A stretch of DNA of 64,000 nt from Chitinophagaceae bacterium UBA1930 (GTDB lineage Bacteria > Bacteroidota > Bacteroidia > Chitinophagales > Chitinophagaceae): positions 1,088,490 to 1,152,489 of the forward strand of contig DDFK01000002.1 of assembly GCA_002337145.1 (NCBI GenBank), in the 5' to 3' direction. Each line of letters begins with the position of its first letter. The first letter of the stretch is position 1. The notes beneath the pieces were generated by a model. That model was not told where the DNA came from. It made no database searches and was given only the letters and a program-made list of their open reading frames with translations. The translations under genes and the position numbers were made by a program. This document shows positions 15,688 through 24,019 of the stretch, piece after piece.

Positions 15688-16965
15688 ATGGAACAGCACC
15701 AACAAAAAGTAGCACCCTTTTCTTCTTATCAAAAATTTGCCATTTTTATATTGGCCATTACACAGTTTACTGTGATACTCGATTTCATGGTCATGTCGCC
15801 ATTGGGTGATATACTTATGAAGTCACTTAACATCAAACCCTCGCATTTTGGCCTGGCTGTGTCTGCCTATGCATTTAGTGCAGGGGCTTCGGGACTGCTT
15901 ACGGCGGGTTTTGCCGATAGGTTTGACCGTAAGAAATTGTTGCTGTTTTTTTACATAGGGTTTATTGCAGGCACTATTTTATGTGGTATAGCCAATACCT
16001 ATCCATTGTTGGTAGGTGCAAGAATCATTACCGGTTTGTTTGGTGGCGTTATCGGTTCCATATCAATGGCCATTGTTGCGGATCTGTTTACCATGCAGCA
16101 ACGTGGGCGTGTAATGGGTTTCCTGCAAATGGGTTTTGGTGCAAGCCAGGTATTGGGCATACCTATTGGTTTGTACATTGCCAATGCCTGGGGCTGGCAT
16201 GCACCTTTTTTATGGGTAGCCATCATGGCAATTATTGTAGCCATTGCCATTGCTGTTAAACTGCAACCAATTACCAAGCACCTGGCGGTGCAGCAAGACA
16301 AAACAGCCTTTACGCACCTGTTGCATACCATTGGCAAAAAAGACTACCGTATTGGTTTTACGGCTACTGCATTGCTGTCTATTGGTGGTTTCATGATGAT
16401 GCCTTTTGGTAGTGCCTTTGCCATTAACAACCTGCACATTACACAGCATCAATTGCCCATCATATTCATGGTTGCGGGGCTTAGCACATTGTTCATCATG
16501 CCAATAATTGGTAAGTTGAGTGATAAGGTGGACAAGTTCAGGATATTTGCCTTGGCTTCTGTATGGATGATTGTAATGGTAGTGGTTTATACCAACCTTT
16601 CCGTTACCCCGTTATGGCTTGTTGTTGTGTTCAATATATTGATGATGGCTGGTATCATGAGCAGGATGGTGCCTTCAACAGCTTTGGTGACGGCCATTCC
16701 GGTAATGCAGGACCGTGGTGCCTTTATGAGCATCAACTCATCGCTGCAACAGATTGCAGGTGGTATTGCAGCAGCTTTTGCGGGTATGATAGTTGTACAG
16801 AAAGACAAGCTAAGCCCATTGGAACATTACAATACACTCGGGTATATTATTGTTGGTATAACTATCATAGGCGTGCTGTTGATATACAGGGTTAGTAAAG
16901 TAGTGAAGAAGAAAAATGAAGGCCAGCCAAAGCAACCGGATATGGCGATGGTAACGGAAATGTAG
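15688..16965 (+). CDS. MFS exporter (DHA1/YdhP-like)
   Basis: This 425-residue transporter has 12 predicted helices and the family signature of drug:H+ antiporter 1 proteins: GLLTAGFADRFDRKKLLLFFY (motif A, D-R-K between TM2 and TM3) and VGARIITGLFGGVIGSISMAIVADLF (motif B region, with Arg in TM4). The ATG at 15688 excludes a longer frame overlapping the preceding gene. Position behind a TetR repressor suggests inducible efflux of a toxic or self-made compound. The substrate is unknown. Confidence 0.85.
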   Translation: MEQHQQKVAPFSSYQKFAIFILAITQFTVILDFMVMSPLGDILMKSLNIKPSHFGLAVSAYAFSAGASGLLTAGFADRFDRKKLLLFFYIGFIAGTILCGIANTYPLLVGARIITGLFGGVIGSISMAIVADLFTMQQRGRVMGFLQMGFGASQVLGIPIGLYIANAWGWHAPFLWVAIMAIIVAIAIAVKLQPITKHLAVQQDKTAFTHLLHTIGKKDYRIGFTATALLSIGGFMMMPFGSAFAINNLHITQHQLPIIFMVAGLSTLFIMPIIGKLSDKVDKFRIFALASVWMIVMVVVYTNLSVTPLWLVVVFNILMMAGIMSRMVPSTALVTAIPVMQDRGAFMSINSSLQQIAGGIAAAFAGMIVVQKDKLSPLEHYNTLGYIIVGITIIGVLLIYRVSKVVKKKNEGQPKQPDMAMVTEM

Positions 16966-17038
16966 CGTGAACAAAGGTTTGCTGGATAATAGTCAATGCA
17001 TATAACGCTTGCCATCACTTAACAATGCACAATAATCA

Positions 17039-17824
17039 ATGGACTTTAGTACGATACAACCAGATAAGTCGATTGCCTTATTTGTTAAAAACATTTTTGT
17101 TTTTAAGGAGCAGGAAAGCAAACAGGAAACGGTACTCCCATTTTTTGCAGATGGTTATCCCGGACTTATTTTTCATGAAACAGAAAATGGGTTAACGGTA
17201 CAGCCGCATAATAAACAGATGCCTTTGCTGTTTATTTATGGACAAACAATTAAACCCATTGAACTGGTATTGAACGGAAGCTATGAGTTAATCTGTTTTC
17301 AGCTTTACCCCTTTGTACTGAAAAGCTTCTTTAATGTAAGCCCGATAGATATAAACGATGGCTGCTATAACCTGGAAAAGTTGCAGGACAACAAGGGTAT
17401 TGATGCTACCCAACATTTGCAGTTAGCAAATAATTTAACGCAAAGGGTTGCAGTAATAACCGACCTGCTTTTTACACTCTTCCAGTTAAAAAAGGGACTG
17501 ATTGATGATTCAGTTAGCAAAGCCATTCAATTGATATTGCAGCATAAGGGGCAATTGGGTATTGTTAGTATTGCTTCGCAACTGCATCTTACTGAAAGGA
17601 CTTTTGAAAGGAGGTTCCTGAAAGAAGTAGGTATATCCCCCAAACAGTTCTCTTCCATTATCCAGTTTCAACAATCGTTGGAACAGTTGACCGTAAAGGA
17701 TTATACAAAATTGACAGATATTGTGTATGCCAATGGGTTTGCAGATCAATCGCATTTTATCCGTGTATTCAAAGCGTTTACGGGAAAGACACCCAGACGT
17801 TTCTCCTCAACATGGTCATCGTAA
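17039..17824 (+). CDS. AraC-family transcriptional regulator with DUF6597-like N-terminus
   Basis: This 261-residue protein has an N-terminal sensor-like beta domain (about residues 1-150; IQPDKSIALFVKNIFVF..., FFADGYPGLIFH) of the type found in many Bacteroidota AraC proteins. A C-terminal AraC DNA-binding domain (about 165-260) follows, with two HTH motifs: IVSIASQLHLTERTFERRFLKEVGISPKQF and DIVYANGFADQSHFIRVFKAFTGKTPRRF. The gene stands 73 nt after the MFS gene. The DUF1772 and cytochrome genes downstream are candidates for its regulon. Confidence 0.85.
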   Translation: MDFSTIQPDKSIALFVKNIFVFKEQESKQETVLPFFADGYPGLIFHETENGLTVQPHNKQMPLLFIYGQTIKPIELVLNGSYELICFQLYPFVLKSFFNVSPIDINDGCYNLEKLQDNKGIDATQHLQLANNLTQRVAVITDLLFTLFQLKKGLIDDSVSKAIQLILQHKGQLGIVSIASQLHLTERTFERRFLKEVGISPKQFSSIIQFQQSLEQLTVKDYTKLTDIVYANGFADQSHFIRVFKAFTGKTPRRFSSTWSS

Positions 17825-17972
17825 ACCAGATTGAAAATGCTAGGTTTGGCATCATAGTATCAATCCAAAATGGGGTAAATATGTTTTTAGTAGATGCCTT
17901 GCCTTGATTGCATTTGTCGTTTTTATTCTATTTTGTCTTTATACAGTAGGCCACTTTTGTAAAAAATAATTT

Positions 17973-18464
17973 ATGAAAGTATTGCTGTTTGTTACTGTTG
18001 TTTTTTCTGGGTTGATGGCCGGGCTTTTCTATTCTTACTCCTGCTCAGTAAATATGGGTCTAAGGCCATTGCCCAACACTGCATATTTAAAAGCCATGCA
18101 GTCCATCAATCAAGCCATTCAGAATCCCGCTTTCTTATTGCCGTTTATAGTGTTGCTGGTTATGTACCCTGTTGCTGTCTACCGTTTGTATCAATTGCCA
18201 CTCGATGCTTCATTCTACATGCTTGTGCTGGCCATGTTGCTATATGTTATCGGCGTTTTTGGTGTTACTGTTTGCTGCAATGTACCATTGAACGAACAAT
18301 TAGACAGGTTCTCCGTTGATGCATCATTGCCAGATGAAATTGCCGCAATGCGTAACAGGTTTGAACAGCCCTGGAACAGCTATCATTCCATCAGGATGTA
18401 TGCTGCTGTCTGTTCATTTGCCTTATCTGTATTGGTCATCATCAAACAAAAAATACAGTCATGA
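17973..18464 (+). CDS. DUF1772-family membrane protein
   Basis: This 163-residue protein has four predicted TM helices. The pattern (Gly-rich TM1 with GLMAGLFYSYSCSV, a loop MGLRPLPNTAYLKAMQSINQAIQNPAF, and a third-helix end CCNVPLNEQLD) matches the DUF1772 family, related to anthrone oxygenase-like proteins. The W.....R near the end fits the family's conserved loop before TM4. The stop overlaps the next ATG by 4 nt (ATGA), so it is coupled to the cytochrome gene. The biochemical role is not established. Confidence 0.75.
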   Translation: MKVLLFVTVVFSGLMAGLFYSYSCSVNMGLRPLPNTAYLKAMQSINQAIQNPAFLLPFIVLLVMYPVAVYRLYQLPLDASFYMLVLAMLLYVIGVFGVTVCCNVPLNEQLDRFSVDASLPDEIAAMRNRFEQPWNSYHSIRMYAAVCSFALSVLVIIKQKIQS

Positions 18465-18856
18465 AACAATACTATCTATACATACTTGCCTGCTTGATGG
18501 TTGCATCTGTTGCCTGCACCAAAAAAGTATATGAAAGCAATGGTGAATCGATTTACAGGACGGGCAAGAACCTACAGGGCGAAAGGATGCTGGATAGGAA
18601 AGCATCACGTATCAAGATCATCAACAGTTGCAGGACCTGTCATGGAAAAAATGGCGATGCAATGAAACAGGTATCCATCAAGTACAGCTATTTAAGTAGC
18701 CGCAATAATTTTGATACGCCTTATAACGATAGTTTGTTTTTCCGCTTTCTTGACCATGACCTGAAAAGCGATGGCAGCAAAGCAAATATTGGTGTGATCT
18801 TTAAAATGTCTGACAGGGACAAACATCACCTCTGGGAATACCTAAAGACTTTATGA
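18461..18856 (+). CDS. Small lipoprotein c-type cytochrome
   Basis: This 131-residue protein has a lipoprotein signal (VACT lipobox, Cys near residue 19). It carries one heme c-binding motif, CRTCH, near residue 58. A Met in the C-terminal part (FKMSDRD) is the probable sixth heme ligand. It would act in electron transfer in the periplasm while tethered to a membrane. It is translationally coupled to the DUF1772 membrane protein, so the two may form a small redox unit. Confidence 0.8.
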   Translation: MKQYYLYILACLMVASVACTKKVYESNGESIYRTGKNLQGERMLDRKASRIKIINSCRTCHGKNGDAMKQVSIKYSYLSSRNNFDTPYNDSLFFRFLDHDLKSDGSKANIGVIFKMSDRDKHHLWEYLKTL

Positions 18857-18906
18857 ATCCAAACCATGCAGGCAAATAAATGGCCATGTGCCAGTTTGGT
18901 TGGCAG

Positions 18907-19422
18907 CTATTGAACAGACTGATTGAACAGGTAATCATTGGTATGCTGCCATGGGCCTTTTAAATACAGCCAACTGCTAAGCCCAATGGCCTGTGCGGTA
19001 AAGGGAACAAAATTTTCTATCAGTTGTTCAGTTACCTGTTTGGCTTTGTAAGCGGTTACTTTATTCTGCACGGTAATATGTGGCCACCATTTTTTCCTGT
19101 CTTGTGTAATCAGGTATTTGTCCAGCTTTTTTTGTAAGGTCTTATGCAATTGTTGCAACTCGGTTGATGATATGGTAAATGCATTGCCATTGCCTATGTT
19201 TTTTATGCCGGTTACCTGTAGGTTCATGGGCTGCATATTGCTTGCTTCTTTCAGTATGCCATCAATAATGGGCAGGGTAGAAGGCAGGTTATGAAAGAAT
19301 GTTAAATGTGCCTCCATATAATTGCAATACGCAGGGAAATACTGGTTACGTAGCTCCGTAAAATAAACATGCGAAGCTGCATCCAATGCTACTGTTACAA
19401 TTAATGGGGGATGCAGGGCCAT
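18907..19422 (-). CDS. 2'-5' RNA ligase / 2H phosphoesterase family protein
   Basis: This 171-residue protein carries the two His-x-Thr motifs of the 2H superfamily: HLTFFHNL near residue 38 and HITVQNKV near residue 121. The fold is a bilobal alpha/beta with a hydrophobic C-terminus (LYLKGPWQHTNDY). Family enzymes hydrolyse or form 2'-5' or cyclic phosphodiester bonds in RNA or nucleotides. It is the last gene of a three-gene run behind a HipA-like kinase and a DUF3037 protein, 36 nt after the latter. Confidence 0.82.
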   Translation of the reverse strand: MALHPPLIVTVALDAASHVYFTELRNQYFPAYCNYMEAHLTFFHNLPSTLPIIDGILKEASNMQPMNLQVTGIKNIGNGNAFTISSTELQQLHKTLQKKLDKYLITQDRKKWWPHITVQNKVTAYKAKQVTEQLIENFVPFTAQAIGLSSWLYLKGPWQHTNDYLFNQSVQ

Positions 19423-19458
19423 TGGGTTTGATTGATGGTGTAACTAGGTACAGTTGTT

Positions 19459-19875
19459 TTATTGTTGTGCAGCCGTTGGTGGCAGTACCAGTTTTTCGAA
19501 AAGCCTGTTCAATGTTTCTTGGGCATCGGTACAAAGTCCCGGGTGCGTTTTGGATGTCTGCACAATAGTGCTGCGTGAAGCCGTAAGCCAACGGAAACGC
19601 AGTACAGGCTCCAGTTGGGCAATAGGCCCTGCTTCTTTGTGGCCCATGCAGATGCGTTCAAAGGCACAGAGGTTGCTGTTCAGTTCTGCCATGTCCAGGT
19701 AATTGGCAAACACATGCAAACGCTCCTGGTCAATTATAAACCTGGTTTGTAGAAACTGTTGCTTCTTGCAATACAGTATCACGCCAATGTTCAGGAACTC
19801 TTCCCGTTCCACCCTTGGCACAATGCGTATAACGGCATATTCAAATAAGTGCTTCTCTTGCATGTAGTGCTTCAT
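19459..19875 (-). CDS. DUF3037 protein
   Basis: This 138-residue protein contains the DUF3037 pattern (FEYAVIRIVPRVEREEFLNIGVILYCK near the N-terminus, then CAFERICMGHKEAGPIA and RFRWLTASRSTIVQTS), typical of the family found next to HipA-like kinases. The annotated ATG at 19875 overlaps the kinase gene by 35 nt. The ATG at 19863 would give 134 residues. Either way it is translationally coupled to the kinase. No catalytic residues are known for the family. Confidence 0.8.
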   Translation of the reverse strand: MKHYMQEKHLFEYAVIRIVPRVEREEFLNIGVILYCKKQQFLQTRFIIDQERLHVFANYLDMAELNSNLCAFERICMGHKEAGPIAQLEPVLRFRWLTASRSTIVQTSKTHPGLCTDAQETLNRLFEKLVLPPTAAQQ

Positions 19876-20692
19876 TTACAAAAATAGCAGACGATGCCAC
19901 CCTTGTGGTTAAAAACATATTGTAGATGTGCCTCATCTCGTTGCTTGCAACACCAAAAGAATTTTCTATCAGCCATTCGTCGGGTACCGATGCTACAATA
20001 TGGTGTATTGCTTCTGTTGTAAGTATTTGTTTAAAAGTGGCATCAACTGCTTGCAACTCGCTTGCAAGTGGCAACAGTACATGGTCCTTTATTTGAACAA
20101 AGGGCCTTTGGGCCTGTTGCTGCCAATTGCCACCAGAGTGGTGAAAGTATAGGCAAGCACCATGGTCTATCAACCACAGCTCTTTTTTCCAGCTAAGCAT
20201 ATTGGTGTTCCTGGCGGTACGGTCAACATTGGTCAGCAAGGCATCCAACCATACTATCTGCGATGACAGCAATGGAGAAACTGTGGTAGCTGCAGGGTCA
20301 AATGTAATTGAACCGGCAAGGTAATGCAGCCCAAGGTTAAGCCCTTCGCTTTTACGCAATAGTTCCTGTATCTCTTCATCGGGCTCTGACCTGCCAAATG
20401 CACTGTCCAAATTTGCAAACACTATTTCTGGTACTTTAAGGCCCAGTGCCCGGGCAATTTCGCCACCAATCAAATCCGCAATCAGCGACCGCATGCCCTG
20501 CCCTGCACCCCTGAATTTGAGTACATACAAAAAATCGTCATCGGCCTCGGCAATGGCAGGCAGGGAGCCACCTTCACGCAATGGGGTTACATAGCGTGTA
20601 ACATTTACCGTTCTTAATTCCAGTTGATCTGTGCCCATATATTGTATTGCGTAGCTATTGCAATTATGCGATGAAGATACCAGTAATTGCAT
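19841..20692 (-). CDS. HipA-like kinase
   Basis: This 283-residue protein belongs to the HipA-fold protein kinases. An ATP-binding Lys lies in FLYVLKFRGAGQG, and LIGGEIARALGL is the next helix. The catalytic loop is LLTNVDRTARNTNML (Asp and Asn ligands), and LIDHGACLYFHH supplies the metal-binding Asp. All key residues look intact, so it is predicted active. It lacks a HipB partner and the N-terminal HipA module, and is instead fused in operon with DUF3037. The ATG at 20692 is preferred over a frame open to 20818. A consensus -7 element sits just upstream. Confidence 0.8.
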   Translation of the reverse strand: MQLLVSSSHNCNSYAIQYMGTDQLELRTVNVTRYVTPLREGGSLPAIAEADDDFLYVLKFRGAGQGMRSLIADLIGGEIARALGLKVPEIVFANLDSAFGRSEPDEEIQELLRKSEGLNLGLHYLAGSITFDPAATTVSPLLSSQIVWLDALLTNVDRTARNTNMLSWKKELWLIDHGACLYFHHSGGNWQQQAQRPFVQIKDHVLLPLASELQAVDATFKQILTTEAIHHIVASVPDEWLIENSFGVASNEMRHIYNMFLTTRVASSAIFVNEALHAREALI

Positions 20693-20703
20693 TGTTGGCA
20701 CTT

Positions 20704-20711
20704 CAAAAATA
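20704..20711 (-). promoter_or_regulatory. -7 promoter element of the HipA-like kinase gene
   Basis: On the minus strand, TATTTTTG matches TAnnTTTG exactly and ends 11 nt before the ATG at 20692. That supports this start and a very short leader. No good -33 element is present at the normal spacing. Confidence 0.4.
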
Positions 20712-20821
20712 AATGGGATGCAGTTATGAAAGGTTGTGCAACGATATTGTTTGCAGCTAAGCTGTAAGGCTGTATTTGTAGAGCATCCTACATTGCCATG
20801 CCAAATGATGGCAACCATATA

Positions 20822-22267
20822 CTATTTAGGGAAGCTGATGGTGAACTGTGTGCCCTTGCCCGGTTCGGATTCAATATCAACCGTGGCGTTGTGCGACCGC
20901 AGGATGGCCATGGCAGAAGATAGCCCAAGGCCAACACCGGTTCTCTTGGTGGTGAAATATGGTTCAAATAGCCGCTGGGCCTGCGATTCGTCCATGCCGC
21001 AGCCATTGTCTTTAATGATGATGTCAATGGTATTCTGTTTCTCTACCACTATAATGGTCAGTATGCCTTCGTTTTCTTCCATTGCCTCAATGGCATTTAC
21101 AAAGAAATTGATCAGGGCAAGTTTCAGTTTTTCTTCATCGGCCTTAATGGTTACCAGTTCATCCATTTCTTTTCTCATGGTTACACGTTTTAGTGTAAGC
21201 CTGTCGTACACCGATACCAATGCATCCTGGATAAGGTCCTTTGCATTGGCCTTACGCAATTCTATGTCCACTATTTTAAACGATTCCAGCAACTGGCCAA
21301 TCAGGTCGTTTATGCGAAGGCTGTTCCTTTGTACAATATCGGTGTATATTTCTTTATTGGCCGTATCGGTTGCAGGTAGTACAGACAGTCCTTCTATGGA
21401 TAAAAGGATATTGTTGAGTGGGTTCCTTATTTCGTGGGCCAGCATTTTTACAAACCGTTGCGTTGCTTCAAATTTTTCGGCCAGCAGGTTGGCCTGTTCC
21501 GCTTTCTTCAATTCGGTGATGTCGTGAAAAACACATTGGTAATACACTTTTGCATCTGCATCTTTCTCCTTGGTAATGGTTAGCAGGCCCGAATGTTCAC
21601 GGCCATCCAATGTCTGTATTTCCGTTTCGGCATCTATCAATTCATTCAGCTCTATTACCTGCTGGAACAACTGTTGTATTTCGTGGTTGTTTTTAAACAG
21701 TTCGTTAATGGGCACGCCAGTAACCTGTGTTTTGTCAAGACCGATAATCTGCAGGGTTATATCGTTGGCATCCACTACTTCAAACGCTTCGTTTACAGTA
21801 AACATGGCATCTTTCGAGTTCTCGAACATGGTCCTGTACTTGTTCTCGCTTTTTTGCAATGCTTTTAAACTTTTGTAACGGGTAAAGGCATAACGTACGC
21901 TTCTTTCGAGCGAGTGAAGGGTAATGTCTGATTTTATGAGATAGTCGTATGCACCTTTTTCCATGGCAGCTTTGTCTATCTCCACGTTGCCATTGCCAGT
22001 TAAAAGGATAATGGGGATGTCGATACCATTGATGATGGCTTCTTCAATCAGGTCCGCACCGGTTTTTGCACCCAACCTGTAATCTGCAAATACAAGATGG
22101 TAGGAACTGTTCTGCAATTCCTGTAACGCTGTTTTGTAGGATGAACTCCAGAAAATATTGAACTGGTAATGTTCAATTTCTTTCAACAGACTCGACGTAA
22201 TGAAGAAGTCGTCTTCATCATCGTCAACAACAAGTATGTTAAACGGCTGTTCGGTAATTGAAAGCAT
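20822..22267 (-). CDS. Receiver-PAS-histidine kinase hybrid protein
   Basis: This 481-residue soluble protein has a receiver domain (about 8-125; ILVVDDDEDD, phospho-Asp in LVFADYRLG, Lys in YLIKSD). A PAS domain (about 140-255; MFENSKDAMFTVNEAFEVVDAN) precedes a HisKA/HATPase core (about 265-480) with phospho-His in LAHEIRNPLNNIL and the DNGCGMD and GLGLSSA ATP-binding motifs. It is the reverse of a classical hybrid kinase, with the receiver first, so its kinase activity is probably set by another kinase. It follows the NtrC-type regulator by 46 nt and is likely its partner. Confidence 0.88.
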   Translation of the reverse strand: MLSITEQPFNILVVDDDEDDFFITSSLLKEIEHYQFNIFWSSSYKTALQELQNSSYHLVFADYRLGAKTGADLIEEAIINGIDIPIILLTGNGNVEIDKAAMEKGAYDYLIKSDITLHSLERSVRYAFTRYKSLKALQKSENKYRTMFENSKDAMFTVNEAFEVVDANDITLQIIGLDKTQVTGVPINELFKNNHEIQQLFQQVIELNELIDAETEIQTLDGREHSGLLTITKEKDADAKVYYQCVFHDITELKKAEQANLLAEKFEATQRFVKMLAHEIRNPLNNILLSIEGLSVLPATDTANKEIYTDIVQRNSLRINDLIGQLLESFKIVDIELRKANAKDLIQDALVSVYDRLTLKRVTMRKEMDELVTIKADEEKLKLALINFFVNAIEAMEENEGILTIIVVEKQNTIDIIIKDNGCGMDESQAQRLFEPYFTTKRTGVGLGLSSAMAILRSHNATVDIESEPGKGTQFTISFPK

Positions 22268-22313
22268 AAAGGGTTTGCTAGTGTCTAAAGAAAAAATACA
22301 GGTTTGCAATCTG

Positions 22314-23831
22314 TCAATCCAGGATCAATAATTTATGTTCCTCCATTTTATTGTACAGTGTTTTCCTGTCAATATTCAAAATGCGGGCAGCTTTGCTTTT
22401 GTTGTAATTGGCCTGTTTAAGTGCTTCCACTATCATATTGTATTCGGCCACCAAGCTTGCTGCTTTCAGGCTTTTATCGTTGATGGTTATTTTGCCATCA
22501 GTTGTCTGGGGCATGCTTTCAACGGCGGATGGTTGGGTTGCTGCGTTCGTGCTGTTGTCTTGGCTTGCAACGGCAGCGTACTCATTTGTGGTATGTGCAT
22601 GGGCAGGTTCGTCAAATTGCAATTTGCTATAGTTCACTATTTCAAAGGGCAAAACATTAATGTCAACTATATTGGTATCGGTAAGCAGCACGCTGCGTTT
22701 AATAATGTTTTTCAGTTCCCTTAAATTGCCAGGCCATGCATAGTGCATGAATATCTGCTGTACTGCTGGCGATATGGCATTTACATTCTTTTCCAGTTCC
22801 AATGCCGTTTGGTGCAGAAAATGGTTGGCGAACAAAAGTATATCGTCGCTTCTTTCCCTTAAAGGCGGTACGTCAATACTGAACTCATTGAACCTATGAA
22901 AAAGATCTTCCCTGAACTTTCCTTTTTTTGCGGCTTCCATTAGCCTTTCGTTACTGGCAACAATAATACGTACATCAATTTCTATATCTGTAGTGCCACC
23001 AATCCTTCTTATCTTCCTTTCCTGCACCACACGCAATAAACTTACCTGTATGTCGTAAGAAAGGTTGGCAATCTCGTCCAGAAAAATGGTACCGCCATTG
23101 GCCAGTTCCAGACTGCCCACTTTGTGGTTGATGGCACCTGTGAAGGAACCTTTTTCATGTCCAAAGAGCTCACTGCTTGCAAGTTCCTTGCTTAATGCAC
23201 CACAATCAATAGCAATAAACGGCTTATTGGCCCGCTTGCTGTTTTGATGTATGGTTTGTGCAATCACTTCCTTGCCGCAACCGCTTTCGCCATATAATAT
23301 CACGCTGAAGTTTGTGGGGGCCACCCTTTTTACCTGCGTTATGATATTATTGAAAACGACACTGTTGCCCAAAATATAATCGTTGCTGGATAGTTTAATG
23401 TCTGCTTTGTTGGCGGCAGCCTTGTCTTTTGACTTGCTGGCAGTATCACTGTTGTCTTGTGGCTTCTCTATGCTTTTGTCCAGCGATTTTTTAATGGTCA
23501 AAAGGATTTCGTCGGGCAGCAATGGTTTGGTCACATAATCATAGGCACCCATTTTTGTCACTTCTACCGCAGCCTTTACATCTGTATAACCAGTTATGAT
23601 AATTACGGGAATATTGAAATTGATTTCTTTGATGCCAGCCAGCACTTCCTTGCCATTCATGTCTTCCAGTCTGTAATCGCAGAGCACCGCATCAACACCG
23701 TTTTGCTTAACGTATGCCAGGGCAGCTTTGCCGCTATATACTTCTACAGCCTCAAAACCATTGCGTGTAAGAAAACGGTTCAGTATCATACAGGTCTGCC
23801 TGTCATCATCAATAATTAATATTCTTTTCAT
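22314..23831 (-). CDS. NtrC-family sigma-54-dependent response regulator
   Basis: This 505-residue protein has three domains: a receiver (1-118; IIDDD, phospho-Asp in DAVLCDYRLED, Lys in VTKPLLP), an AAA+ domain (about 155-385) and a C-terminal Fis-type HTH (about 465-505; ALKQANYNKSKAARILNIDRKTLYNKM). The AAA+ part has Walker A GESGCGKE, Walker B TIFLDEIANL and the sigma-54-contacting loop as GSFTGA rather than the usual GAFTGA. It would activate sigma-54 promoters when phosphorylated. A possible sigma-54 site lies about 55 nt upstream. It forms a two-gene operon with the hybrid kinase. Confidence 0.92.
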   Translation of the reverse strand: MKRILIIDDDRQTCMILNRFLTRNGFEAVEVYSGKAALAYVKQNGVDAVLCDYRLEDMNGKEVLAGIKEINFNIPVIIITGYTDVKAAVEVTKMGAYDYVTKPLLPDEILLTIKKSLDKSIEKPQDNSDTASKSKDKAAANKADIKLSSNDYILGNSVVFNNIITQVKRVAPTNFSVILYGESGCGKEVIAQTIHQNSKRANKPFIAIDCGALSKELASSELFGHEKGSFTGAINHKVGSLELANGGTIFLDEIANLSYDIQVSLLRVVQERKIRRIGGTTDIEIDVRIIVASNERLMEAAKKGKFREDLFHRFNEFSIDVPPLRERSDDILLFANHFLHQTALELEKNVNAISPAVQQIFMHYAWPGNLRELKNIIKRSVLLTDTNIVDINVLPFEIVNYSKLQFDEPAHAHTTNEYAAVASQDNSTNAATQPSAVESMPQTTDGKITINDKSLKAASLVAEYNMIVEALKQANYNKSKAARILNIDRKTLYNKMEEHKLLILD

Positions 23832-23886
23832 TAGTCGATGTTTAGCTTCGTAAAATCAATTAAGTTTACTAATATGTTTGCTATTG

Positions 23887-23904
23887 TTCAAGTTTAGTTC
23901 CAAA
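23887..23904 (-). promoter_or_regulatory. Candidate sigma-54 promoter upstream of the NtrC-type regulator
   Basis: On the minus strand the segment contains TTGGAAC, then TAAAC, then TTGAA. This resembles the -24/-12 consensus TTGGCAC..TTGC, but with GA instead of GC at -12. It lies 56 nt before the regulator ATG. The match is partial, so this is tentative. Confidence 0.25.
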
Positions 23905-24019
23905 CTTTTAAAAGCTTGTTAATTAGCTGGAACCTTAGTTGGTGCTGCATTAAAAATAAGTACTGCAGCAATGCGTTGCAGGTATCCCTTCGTTTTGTAG
24001 AAAATATTCCTCAATTTGT

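Noticed and set aside
19841..20818. Longer start for the HipA-like kinase at 20818
   Set aside because: The extra 42 residues are not protein-like, and a consensus -7 element lies inside them.
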